From Pseudomonas sp. TH31 (GTDB lineage Bacteria > Pseudomonadota > Gammaproteobacteria > Pseudomonadales > Pseudomonadaceae), in the NCBI RefSeq assembly GCF_016650815.1, contig NZ_JAEKEZ010000029.1, positions 744,001 to 808,000 on the forward strand: a DNA stretch of 64,000 bases, given 5' to 3'. The position numbers and the translations under genes were made by a program. Position 1 is the stretch's first letter, and each line of letters begins with the position of its first letter. The notes beneath the pieces are model-generated. The model searched no databases and was not told where the DNA came from. It saw only the letters and a list, made by a program, of their open reading frames with translations. Below are positions 38,207 through 46,022 of the stretch, piece after piece.

Positions 38207-38305
38207 GTAGGAGCTGCCGAGTGAAACGAGGCTGCGATCTTTTGATCTTGCTGTTAAAAAACAACATCAAAAGATCGCAGCCTCGTTTCACTCGGCAGCT
38301 CCTGC
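38207..38305. repeat. REP inverted pair, family A (GTGAAACGAG variant)
   Basis: Inverted arms read GCCGAGTGAAACGAGGCTGC and its complement, with a 20-bp A-rich loop. It lies between valS and rlmF. Confidence 0.9.
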
Positions 38306-38341
38306 AGGGGATATGCGTCATCAGGGGGCGAATGTGGGACA

Positions 38342-39403
38342 ATGCCTCCCACTTTCAGCCATACCCGAATCGACCACACCCATGAACGCCCCCGCACACC
38401 CCGCCCTGCGCGCAAGAAGCCTGACTCCGCCACCCCGGCCAACGCCGTGGAACCACGTCCGAAGGCCAGCCTGCACCCGCGCAACCGCCACCAGGGTCGT
38501 TACGACTTCCCGGAGCTGATCAAGAGCACGCCGGAACTGGCGAAGTTCGTGATCCTCAACCCGTACGGCAAGGAAAGCATCGACTTCGCCAGCCCCGACG
38601 CGGTGCGGGTGTTCAACCGGGCATTGCTCAAGTCGTTTTACGGCGTGGCCCATTGGGATATTCCGGCTGACTACCTGTGCCCACCGGTTCCGGGGCGTGC
38701 CGACTACGTGCACTTCCTGGCCGACCTGCTGGCCAGCGTCAACGACGGCGAAATCCCCCGCGGCGCGCCGGTCAAGGTGCTCGATATCGGCATGGGCGCC
38801 AACTGCGTCTATCCGCTGATCGGCTACAGCGACTACCGCTGGCACTTCCTCGGCTCGGAAATCGACCCGACGGCCGTGGCCGCCGCCAAAGCCATCGTCC
38901 AGTCCAACGGGCTGAACAAAGCCATCCAGCTGCGCCTGCAAAACAATCCCAAGCACATTCTGCTCGGCCTGCTCGAACCCGGCGAACGCTTTGACCTGAC
39001 CATGTGCAACCCGCCGTTCCACGCGTCGATGGATGAAGCGACCAAGGGCAGCGAGCGTAAATGGCGCGCCCTGGGCCGCGCCGACCCAAAACGAAAACTG
39101 CCGGTGCTGAATTTTGGCGGTCAATCGGCCGAACTGTGGTGTGAAGGTGGCGAAGCCCGCTTTGTGACCCAACTGATCGCCGAGAGCGCGCACTTCCAGC
39201 ACAAAGTGCTGTGGTTCAGCACCCTGGTGTCGAAAGCCTCGAACCTGCCGGCGATTCAGACCGCGCTGAAAAAGGCCGGCGTCCTGGAAAGCCAGGTCGT
39301 GGAAATGTCCCAAGGACAGAAGCAAAGTCGCTTTGTGGCCTGGACCTTCCAGACCAAGTCCGAGCAGCAAGTCTGGCGCGAGCGCTGGGTTCGCAAGGGC
39401 TGA
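38342..39403 (+). CDS. rlmF: 23S rRNA (adenine(1618)-N(6))-methyltransferase RlmF
   Basis: RlmF methylates A1618 of 23S rRNA. The family core is clear: LHPRNRHQGRYDFPELIKS, then the SAM site VKVLDIGMGANCVYPLIG and the catalytic MCNPPFHASMDEAT. The open frame starts with ATG at 38342 but has an unusual N-terminus. A second ATG at 38382 would begin MNAPRTPRPARKKPD if one C were added to the C5 run at 38389-38393. That fits the homopolymer deletions seen elsewhere in this window. The start is therefore uncertain; the region after about residue 20 is sound. Confidence 0.9.
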   Translation: MPPTFSHTRIDHTHERPRTPRPARKKPDSATPANAVEPRPKASLHPRNRHQGRYDFPELIKSTPELAKFVILNPYGKESIDFASPDAVRVFNRALLKSFYGVAHWDIPADYLCPPVPGRADYVHFLADLLASVNDGEIPRGAPVKVLDIGMGANCVYPLIGYSDYRWHFLGSEIDPTAVAAAKAIVQSNGLNKAIQLRLQNNPKHILLGLLEPGERFDLTMCNPPFHASMDEATKGSERKWRALGRADPKRKLPVLNFGGQSAELWCEGGEARFVTQLIAESAHFQHKVLWFSTLVSKASNLPAIQTALKKAGVLESQVVEMSQGQKQSRFVAWTFQTKSEQQVWRERWVRKG

Positions 39404-39427
39404 GTCTCTGACCGCTGGAGATCAACT

Positions 39428-39516
39428 GTGGGAGCGGGCTTGCTCGCGAATGCGGTCTAACATTCAACATTGATGTTGAATGTTATGGCCCCTTCGCGAG
39501 CAAGCCCGCTCCCACA
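39428..39516. repeat. inverted repeat, family B (GGAGCGGGCTTGCTCGCGAA)
   Basis: Two inverted arms of the family B sequence flank an AT-rich inner palindrome (AACATTCAACATTGATGTTG). It lies between the convergent rlmF and HU genes. Confidence 0.9.
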
Positions 39517-39554
39517 TTGGTTTCGAGGTGTTTTAAGGGCCAAATCGCAGACAC

Positions 39555-39597
39555 AAAAAAGCCGTGCCCGGATTGCTCCGGTGCACGGCTTTTTTTT
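39555..39597. terminator. terminator for the HU gene
   Basis: The stem GCCGTGC/GCACGGC encloses an inner CCGG/CCGG pair. It is flanked by A6 on the left and T8 on the right, so it can serve both strands. It lies 9 bases beyond the HU stop. Confidence 0.9.
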
Positions 39598-39605
39598 ACT
39601 GCGTC

Positions 39606-39887
39606 TTACTTGTTAACAGCGTCGGTCAGGCCTTTGGCCACAACCAGCTTGATAACTTTCTTGGCAGCGATTTCGATGGCAGCGCCAGTCGAAGGGTTAC
39701 GGCCAGTGCGGGCAGGACGCTCGGTCACTTTCAGTTTGCCGATACCTGGCAGAGTGATTTCGCCGCCGTTTTCCAGCTGATCGGCAACGATTTGGCCCAG
39801 TTGGTCCAGAGCGTTACGCGCGGTGGTTTTTGGCGCGTCGATAGCTTCAGCAATGTCGGCGATCAGTTGGTCTTTAGTAAGAGCCAT
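39606..39887 (-). CDS. HU-family DNA-binding protein
   Basis: This is a small nucleoid protein that bends DNA without sequence preference. The 93-residue protein (MALTKDQLIADIAEAI) has the HU signature (GIGKLKVTERPARTGRNPST) in the beta-arm. It is one of several HU paralogues expected in Pseudomonas (HupA, HupB, HupN), and I cannot say which one from the window alone. The ATG at 39887 has a strong AAGGA site; an upstream in-frame extension to 40091 is rejected. Confidence 0.95.
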   Translation of the reverse strand: MALTKDQLIADIAEAIDAPKTTARNALDQLGQIVADQLENGGEITLPGIGKLKVTERPARTGRNPSTGAAIEIAAKKVIKLVVAKGLTDAVNK

Positions 39888-40372
39888 GTAGTGTTCCTTC
39901 CCTATCAAATTCATGTGGATTGCAGAGTGCAGTGTCAGCCATCGAGCCCGATCTTCTGGATCTGGCACCCTCGGCCATAACCGCGACGAGTCGGGGTTAT
40001 AGATACCGAAATCAGGGTTTGGTTCGACCTGACAAATGCTGAATGCACGCTTAACGCAGTGACTTCGCGTAAGACGGGGCAAAACTAGCACAGAGACGGG
40101 GAAATATCCGCCTCTTGCTACCCATTTGGTCAGCTTTATTGCTCTAAACCGGGAAAAAACTGCATAAGGGCCGCTTCACATCGTCGATTTAGCCTTGGCA
40201 CCCCCGTAGGAGCTGCCGAAGGCTGCGATCTCTTGATCTTGTTTTTTAAAATCAAAGTCCAAAGATCGCAGCCTTCGGCAGCTCCTACAAAGGGGGCGTG
40301 CTCGCCTGTTTGCGGTACACTTGGCACTTTTTGGGGAGCACGCCCTCCTCTCTTCAATCAGCCGAGAAGCCC
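39888..40372. promoter_or_regulatory. 485-bp gap between HU and ndpA
   Basis: The gap holds the HU promoter region, a family A REP pair at 40206-40288, and the start region of ndpA. I see no gene, RNA or further repeat in it. Confidence 0.5.
40206..40288. repeat. REP inverted pair, family A
   Basis: Inverted arms GTAGGAGCTGCCGAAGGCTG and its complement flank an A/T-rich loop. One arm has a single change (ATCTCTTG). Confidence 0.9.
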
Positions 40373-41377
40373 ATGCCGATCCGTCATTGCATCGTCCACT
40401 TGATCGACAAAAAACCCGACGGCACACCTGCAGTTCTTCACGCTCGCGACTCGGAACTTGCAGAGTCCACAGCCATCGAGAACATGCTCGCCGACCTCAA
40501 CGAGAGCTATAACGCCAAACAAGGCAAGGCCTGGGGTTTGTTCCATGCCGAGTCCGGGGCGCATCCGTTCAGTGGCTGGCTGAAGGAATACCTCGATGGC
40601 GGCAAGGATTTCACGGCATTCAGCCGGGTGGCAGTGGAACACCTGCAAAAGCTGATGGAAGAGTCGAACCTGTCGGTGGGCGGCCACGTGTTGTTTGCGC
40701 ACTACCAGCAAGGCATGACCGATTACCTGGCCATCGCCCTGCTGCACCACAGTGAAGGCGTGGCCGTGACCGAAGCGCTGGACGTGACCGCATCGCGGCA
40801 CCTGGACCTCGGTCAATTGCACCTGGCGGCGCGGATCAACATCTCCGAGTGGCAGAACAACAAGCAGTCCAAGCAGTACATTTCGTTTATCAAAGGCAAG
40901 AACGGCAAAAAGGTTTCGGAGTATTTCCGCGACTTCATCGGCTGCCAGGAAGGCGTCGACGGCCCCGGCGAAACCCGCACCTTGCTCAAAGCCTTCAGTG
41001 ACTTCGTCGAAAGCGAAGACTTGCCGGAAGAGTCCGCCCGCGAGAAGACCAAGACCCTGGTCGATTACGCCAGCAGCCAGGCCAAACTCGGCGAGCCGAT
41101 GGGCCTGGAAGAACTCTCGGAGCTGATCGACGAAGAACGGCCGAAAGCCTTCTACGATCACATCCGCAACAAGGATTACGGCCTGTCCCCGGAGATTCCG
41201 GCGGATAAGCGCACCCTGAACCAGTTCCGCCGCTTCACTGGCCGCGCTGAAGGCTTGTCGATCAGCTTCGAAGCGCACCTGCTGGGCTCGAAGATCGAAT
41301 ACGACGAAGAAGCCGGCACGCTGATCATCAAAGGCCTGCCGACCCAACTGACTGACCAGCTCAAGCGGCGCAACTGA
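40373..41377 (+). CDS. ndpA: nucleoid-associated protein NdpA/YejK
   Basis: This 334-residue NdpA (37-kDa nucleoid-associated) family protein starts PIRHCIVHLIDKKPDG. It has the conserved SKQYISFIKGKNGKKVSEYF segment and a basic C-terminal part. It co-purifies with the nucleoid in relatives; its molecular role is poorly known. The ATG at 40373 is used; an upstream GTG/ATG frame from 40298 is not supported. It overlaps the glutaredoxin gene by one base (TGATG). Confidence 0.9.
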   Translation: MPIRHCIVHLIDKKPDGTPAVLHARDSELAESTAIENMLADLNESYNAKQGKAWGLFHAESGAHPFSGWLKEYLDGGKDFTAFSRVAVEHLQKLMEESNLSVGGHVLFAHYQQGMTDYLAIALLHHSEGVAVTEALDVTASRHLDLGQLHLAARINISEWQNNKQSKQYISFIKGKNGKKVSEYFRDFIGCQEGVDGPGETRTLLKAFSDFVESEDLPEESAREKTKTLVDYASSQAKLGEPMGLEELSELIDEERPKAFYDHIRNKDYGLSPEIPADKRTLNQFRRFTGRAEGLSISFEAHLLGSKIEYDEEAGTLIIKGLPTQLTDQLKRRN

Positions 41378-41727
41378 TGCTGAACGGCATCCTGAAGAAA
41401 TGCCTGCTGATCCTGCTGGTGGTCGTGGTTTACCAGAACTGGGGCAAGATCGAGCGGTACATCCATCCGGCGCAGGTGGTGTCCGAACAGACCCAGGCCA
41501 AGGCCAATGTCGTGCTCTACGCCACCGACTGGTGCGGCTACTGCAAGCTGACCCGGCGCTTTCTCGATCAGAAAGGCATTCCGTACAAGGAATTCGATAT
41601 CGAGAAGGACGCCGAGGCGCGCAAGGCCTATGAAGCGCTGGGTGGGCGCGGGATACCGTTGATCGACGTCAACGGCACATTGATTCGCGGGTATGACCCG
41701 GATGAGATTCTTGCCGCGCTGAAATGA
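41377..41727 (+). CDS. membrane-anchored glutaredoxin-like protein
   Basis: This 116-residue protein has an N-terminal hydrophobic anchor (CLLILLVVVVYQ) followed by a glutaredoxin fold. The redox site is Cys53-Gly-Tyr-Cys56 (TDWCGYCKLTRRFL), and the cis-proline region is GGRGIPLIDVNG. The catalytic side probably faces the periplasm or membrane surface. It is translationally coupled to ndpA. No partner is known. Confidence 0.85.
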   Translation: MLNGILKKCLLILLVVVVYQNWGKIERYIHPAQVVSEQTQAKANVVLYATDWCGYCKLTRRFLDQKGIPYKEFDIEKDAEARKAYEALGGRGIPLIDVNGTLIRGYDPDEILAALK

Positions 41728-41735
41728 CTTGAAGG

Positions 41736-41826
41736 TCAAAAGATCGTCCGAACGCGGCCCGAGCCTTCGGCAGCTCCTACAGGATGTACACCAATCCCAT
41801 GCAGGAGCTGCCGAAGGCTGCGATCT
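41736..41826. repeat. chimeric REP element
   Basis: The right arm is a normal family A REP (GCAGGAGCTGCCGAAGGC). The left arm starts with GATCGTCCGAACGCGGCCCG before joining REP sequence at CCTTCGGCAGC. That insert matches the mltF/pdxJ hairpin at 23981-24023, so two repeat types have been joined. Confidence 0.8.
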
Positions 41827-41862
41827 TGGCAATTACCCTACCGCCATCGCATTACCAAAAGA

Positions 41863-42798
41863 TCAGCGCGCTTCGATACAGAATCCAAACCGCGGAAAGT
41901 GCACATGCACCACGCCCGCCCGCTCGTCCTCACGACGCAAAATCAATTCCTCACGCCCCGCAAACACCAATTCACCGGTCACCGGATCAACGCCATAGTC
42001 GGTGGCAGCAATCACCACCTGCTGGCCCACCCCAAAGCCGTTAGGTTCATCGAACGACTCATCCGGCAACGCAGCAGGCGTGGCATTGCGCGACACCTGC
42101 AGCGCCTCCTCGGCGGTCATCTCGCTGAACGCGCCATGACCAAAACCCATCACCCGACCCAACCACGCCGAAACCGCCGGATAAGCATCGACCAGCGATG
42201 AAGTCACAGGCGTCGCCTTGAGGAACCACAAGCAGTGGACGAGGGAAAAGTCAGCAATCGACGGCTCGCCTAACAGAAAGTCGCCTTGCTCACGCTGAAG
42301 CTGTAATTCGAGACGCCCCATGATCGTCGGCCACTGGTGCCGAGCCTGTTCCGCCGACAACCTCGTCGCGCTGCCACCGCTGAACAACCCGGCACGATCG
42401 GCCAGGAACGCCTTGATCGCTTCGGGCGACAACTTACCGAAACGCACGGCCACCGACTCCGGCTGGAACACCAGGCTGACCGCATGCTGGAACACCACCG
42501 TATCCGCCCAGGCGGCGAAGGTCGCGGCGATCATCTCCTGACCGTCCGGGAAGAACGCCGGCAGGGCTTTTTCCTGCTCCAGACGACGGGCGATCAGTGC
42601 GGTGTCGCAATAAATATCGGCACCGATCTGCAACACCGGTGTCTTGCGATAGCCCCCCGTGAGGGCGGTCAGATCAGGCTTTGGCATCACCGGCGAGATC
42701 TTCACCGAGCGCCAGGACAATCCTTTGAAACCCAGCAGCAGGCGGGCCTTTTCAGCGAAAGGGGATGTCGGGTAATTGTGAAGAATCAGCTCTGACAT
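41863..42798 (-). CDS. glutathione S-transferase family protein
   Basis: This 311-residue protein has an N-terminal thioredoxin-like GST domain (SELILHNYPTSPFAEKARLL; QIGADIYCDTALIARRLEQE). A helical domain follows, then a C-terminal extension of about 90 residues with a beta-rich part (NGFGVGQQVVIAATDYG). It is longer than classical GSTs, as in some plant-like or Pseudomonas GST-fold proteins. The substrate is unknown. The ATG at 42798 has GGAG at good spacing. Confidence 0.82.
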   Translation of the reverse strand: MSELILHNYPTSPFAEKARLLLGFKGLSWRSVKISPVMPKPDLTALTGGYRKTPVLQIGADIYCDTALIARRLEQEKALPAFFPDGQEMIAATFAAWADTVVFQHAVSLVFQPESVAVRFGKLSPEAIKAFLADRAGLFSGGSATRLSAEQARHQWPTIMGRLELQLQREQGDFLLGEPSIADFSLVHCLWFLKATPVTSSLVDAYPAVSAWLGRVMGFGHGAFSEMTAEEALQVSRNATPAALPDESFDEPNGFGVGQQVVIAATDYGVDPVTGELVFAGREELILRREDERAGVVHVHFPRFGFCIEAR

Positions 42799-42882
42799 GC
42801 TCGGCTCCAACCCACGGATAAGGAGCTCGCAGCTTAGCGCGCAATTGGTTAGCAGCCCACAGATCTGTCTGATGGGAACTGA

Positions 42883-43185
42883 TCAGTCAGATTGATAGGT
42901 GCCTACCAGACACTCCTTGGCGCTTTTCTTGAGTTTTTTGATCAACCGTTCCTGACGCAGCGCTTCGCTTTTGTCGCGGCAGACTTCGGTGTAGACCAGC
43001 GCCATGGCGGGGCTGGAGAGGAAAAACCGTGCGCCCTTGCCACTTTGGTGCTTGGCAAAGCGGCGCACCGGATCATCACTGATCCCGCAGTAAAGCGAGC
43101 CATTGGCCGCGCGAACGAGGTAGACAAACCAGGGTTTGCTCACCGGTGCATCGGTGTCGACGGGGATTTCGCTGAGGGTGTTCAC
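42883..43185 (-). CDS. GIY-YIG nuclease-superfamily protein
   Basis: This 100-residue, single-domain protein of the YhbQ/UPF0213 type has FVYLVRAANGSLYCGIS then DPVRRFAKHQSGKGARF. Relatives have a nuclease-like fold of unclear function. It starts at GTG 43185. It is co-oriented with the NTF2-like gene 40 bases upstream. Confidence 0.88.
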   Translation of the reverse strand: MNTLSEIPVDTDAPVSKPWFVYLVRAANGSLYCGISDDPVRRFAKHQSGKGARFFLSSPAMALVYTEVCRDKSEALRQERLIKKLKKSAKECLVGTYQSD

Positions 43186-43225
43186 GTGACGATCAAGGCT
43201 TGAAAGGAAACAAGCCGTGATCTTA

Positions 43226-43696
43226 TCAGCGACTGGCCTGGAATGCCTTCAGCCCCTTCAGGGCCTGCGCGCGAACGGCGTTGCGCACCAGTGGCGTCCA
43301 GCCCAGCAACAGGCCTTTGGTGCCCAGCGCCTGACGCGACCAGCGCCACAGATCGAAGTGGTCGTGATGCTCGCAAATCTTGCCATCGCGAAACACGAAA
43401 CGCGCCTGGATGTCGTTGATCACGATGTTGCCGGTCTGGCTGAACAGGTAGGTCGCCACCCAGTGGGCGCCGCCCGTGCGTTCGTCGCTGCGCACGTTGT
43501 CGAAGGTCAGGGAGAAGTCTTTGGCCCGGGTGGTGAGCATGCGCCACATGTCGCCGGCATCACGGCCACGCAACTCGCCGAACGCCGGATCACTGAACAC
43601 CACGTCGTCGGTGTAGCAAGCGCTCATGGCCTCGGCATCCAGCCGCTGGAAGGCCTGGTAGAACCGGGTGATCAGGGCGTTGTGGGCATCACTCAT
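43226..43696 (-). CDS. nuclear transport factor 2 (SnoaL-like) family protein
   Basis: This 156-residue NTF2-fold protein has the typical ITRFYQAFQRLDAEAMSACY opening, followed by VVFSDPAFGELRGRDA and FRDGKICEHHDHFDLWRWSR. The conserved pocket residues could bind a small ligand or support an isomerase/aldolase, but the reaction is unknown. Its neighbours do not point to a pathway. Confidence 0.82.
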   Translation of the reverse strand: MSDAHNALITRFYQAFQRLDAEAMSACYTDDVVFSDPAFGELRGRDAGDMWRMLTTRAKDFSLTFDNVRSDERTGGAHWVATYLFSQTGNIVINDIQARFVFRDGKICEHHDHFDLWRWSRQALGTKGLLLGWTPLVRNAVRAQALKGLKAFQASR

Positions 43697-43803
43697 GGGC
43701 AGGCTCCGTTTGCAAAAAGCTTCAAAAGAATGCCTGCACGATAGTCTGCAAATGCACGCAAGACCACCGGCATTCGTGGACCGAATGCCAGCAGTGCGCG
43801 GAC

Positions 43804-45111
43804 TCAGACTTTTTCGCTGTGTACCTGAACGTAGAGCGAACGCCCGGCGCCGAGCCCGGCGATGATCGCACCCAGGCCGATGACGCCAAAGATCCAGCCC
43901 AGCGCATTCCAGCCGCCGGTCCAGTCATGAACGATACCCACGGCGAACGGCCCCATGGACGCCAGGGTGTAACCGAAGCCCTGGGCCATGCTCGACAGGT
44001 TGGCGGCGACATGAGCATCGCGCGAGCGCAGTACGATCAGGGTCAGCGCCAGGCTGAACGTGCCGCCCTGCCCCAGGCCCAGCAGGATCGCCCAGCCCCA
44101 CAGGCCTTCGATCGGCGCGTAGAGACAACCGAACAAGCCACCGAGCGTCAACAGCATGACCACGACAATCGCCAGTCGCTGGTCCTTGCCGCGTGTTGCC
44201 AGCCACGGTGCGGCGAGGGAGCTGGCCAATTGGACGATCACCGACCCCGACAGCACCAGACCCGCCTGGGTCGGCGTCAGGCCACGACCAATCAGGATCG
44301 ACGGCAACCAGCCAAATACGATGTAGGCCAGCGACGATTGCAAGCCCATGTAAAGCGTCACTTGCCAGGCCAGCGGATCACGCAGCAGACCGCGGACGCG
44401 GTAGGCAACGTTGTGCGAGCCGTGTTTCTGCCCTACTTGCGGCAACCAGAAAATCGCCGCGACCAGCGCCGGCACCACCCAAAAGCCCAGGCCCAACGCC
44501 CAGTTCTTGTCGAAATGCTCGCTCAACGGCACGGTCGCGCCCGCCGCCATCGCCGCGCCCAGGCACAGGGCCATGGTGTAGACACCGGTCATCGTGCCGG
44601 CCTGTTTCGGGAAGTCGCGCTTGACGATCCCCGGCAGCAATACGCCAATCACACCGATGCTGGCCCCGGCCAGAACGCTGCCGGCAAACAGCCCGACTTC
44701 ACCGAATGAACTGCGTAGGATGATCCCGCCGGCCAGCACCAGCAGAATCCCGAGCACCACTCGCTCGGCACCAAAACGCCGCGCCAGAATCGGCGCCAGC
44801 GGTGCGAACAAGCCGAGGCAGAGCACCGGCAACGTCGTCAGCAAACCGGCCTGTGCAGCCGACAGACCAAGCGTCTTCGACACTTCGCTGAGCATCGGCG
44901 CCATGCTCGACAGCGCCGGGCGCAGGTTCAGCGCCACCAGGATCAGCCCCAGCAGCAACAGCCACGGCCGCCGCAGAATCGGATGACTTTGCTGGACCTG
45001 TTCGTCATCGGCCTCGGCATCGATCAGCAGCTCTTCGAGCTCCGCCGTGCGTTTGGGCTGTGTGATGTTACGGTTACTGGCAGGCATGGTTTTCTCGGTT
45101 TCAAGGTTCAT
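43804..45111 (-). CDS. CynX/NimT family MFS transporter
   Basis: This 435-residue carrier has a long hydrophilic N-terminus (about 45 residues, with acidic DAEADDEQVQ) and 12 membrane segments (first: PWLLLLGLILVALNLRPALS). The family includes cyanate and 2-nitroimidazole transporters; the substrate here is unknown. The start is uncertain between 45111 and an ATG at 45087. The 45111 start overlaps the end of the regulator gene by 11 bases, which makes a two-gene regulator-transporter unit. Confidence 0.85.
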   Translation of the reverse strand: MNLETEKTMPASNRNITQPKRTAELEELLIDAEADDEQVQQSHPILRRPWLLLLGLILVALNLRPALSSMAPMLSEVSKTLGLSAAQAGLLTTLPVLCLGLFAPLAPILARRFGAERVVLGILLVLAGGIILRSSFGEVGLFAGSVLAGASIGVIGVLLPGIVKRDFPKQAGTMTGVYTMALCLGAAMAAGATVPLSEHFDKNWALGLGFWVVPALVAAIFWLPQVGQKHGSHNVAYRVRGLLRDPLAWQVTLYMGLQSSLAYIVFGWLPSILIGRGLTPTQAGLVLSGSVIVQLASSLAAPWLATRGKDQRLAIVVVMLLTLGGLFGCLYAPIEGLWGWAILLGLGQGGTFSLALTLIVLRSRDAHVAANLSSMAQGFGYTLASMGPFAVGIVHDWTGGWNALGWIFGVIGLGAIIAGLGAGRSLYVQVHSEKV

Positions 45112-45760
45112 TGATCAACTGCCTCGACAGGGCTTTGGCCCGTTCCGGGTCACGTTGCTCGACGGCATCCAGCAGTTCGATATGAAGATCGAACACCTCT
45201 TGGCGTCGTGGAGTGATGCTCAGGGTCTGGCGCAATTGCGCGCCGACGATGCTGGAAAAGTAGCGATACAGCTCGCTGAGGGTCGGGTTGTGCGCGGCGT
45301 CGACCAGCCGGCGGTGAAACACCAGGTCGCAGGCGATGTAACTGTCGAGATCGCCGTGGTAGTGACTGCCGCTGATGCCCAAGGCCTCGCGCAGCGCCGC
45401 CAGGTCTTCGTCGGTGCGGCGCAATGCGGCCAGGCCGATGGCTTCGACTTCCAGAATGTGCCGGGTTTCCCGGGCTTGTTCGTGGGTGCACCGGGACAAC
45501 GCCTTCAGGGTGTCCAGCGGATCGAGCACGGCCCGCAAGTAACTGCCGTCTCCCTGGCGAATCTCGATCAACCCGGAAAACGCCAGCACGCGCATGGCTT
45601 CGCGCACGGTATTGCGGCTGATGCCCAACTCGGAAGACAACTCCGGCTCGGTGGGCAGGCGTTGGCCGACTGTCCAGACGCCTTGGTTAATACGTAGACG
45701 CAGTTGATCCAGGGCCTGATCGACCAAGGACCGCTTAACCAGTGGAGAAATTTCGGACAT
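45101..45760 (-). CDS. FadR/GntR-family regulator with FCD domain
   Basis: This 219-residue protein has an N-terminal winged helix (LRINQGVWTVGQRLPTEPEL; LGISRNTVREAMRVLAFSGL). An FCD effector domain follows (metal-type residues in IACDLVFHRRLVDAAHNPTL and DLHIELLDAVEQRDPERA). I place the start at ATG 45760 because a palindromic operator-like site overlaps the upstream alternatives. The gene overlaps the MFS gene, so it probably controls that transporter and itself in response to a small organic acid. Confidence 0.86.
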   Translation of the reverse strand: MSEISPLVKRSLVDQALDQLRLRINQGVWTVGQRLPTEPELSSELGISRNTVREAMRVLAFSGLIEIRQGDGSYLRAVLDPLDTLKALSRCTHEQARETRHILEVEAIGLAALRRTDEDLAALREALGISGSHYHGDLDSYIACDLVFHRRLVDAAHNPTLSELYRYFSSIVGAQLRQTLSITPRRQEVFDLHIELLDAVEQRDPERAKALSRQLINEP

Positions 45761-45772
45761 AAGGCTCACCAT

Positions 45773-45793
45773 TTCATCCAATCATAGGATGAA
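45773..45793. promoter_or_regulatory. operator-like palindrome upstream of the FadR-type gene
   Basis: TTCATCC-N7-GGATGAA is a perfect 7-bp-arm inverted repeat placed 13 bases before the regulator ATG. Position and symmetry suit autoregulation. Confidence 0.55.
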
Positions 45794-46022
45794 TTTATTG
45801 ACACCTTAGTCAGGTTTATCCGAAAAGACAACCGCTGCAAACCTGCAATCAGGAAAAGGCCAGGCTATTTCCAACTCAGATATAGACCTTTCCCACAACA
45901 GCCAGTCCCTTATTCCGATAGTTCAATGCAGTACTCGCTTAATAGACTTCTTGTCTCCTGGGCACGGCGTGCCTTGGAGCGTTTCAACGCCTTCGGATCT
46001 CGTTATCGATAAGGAATACGCT

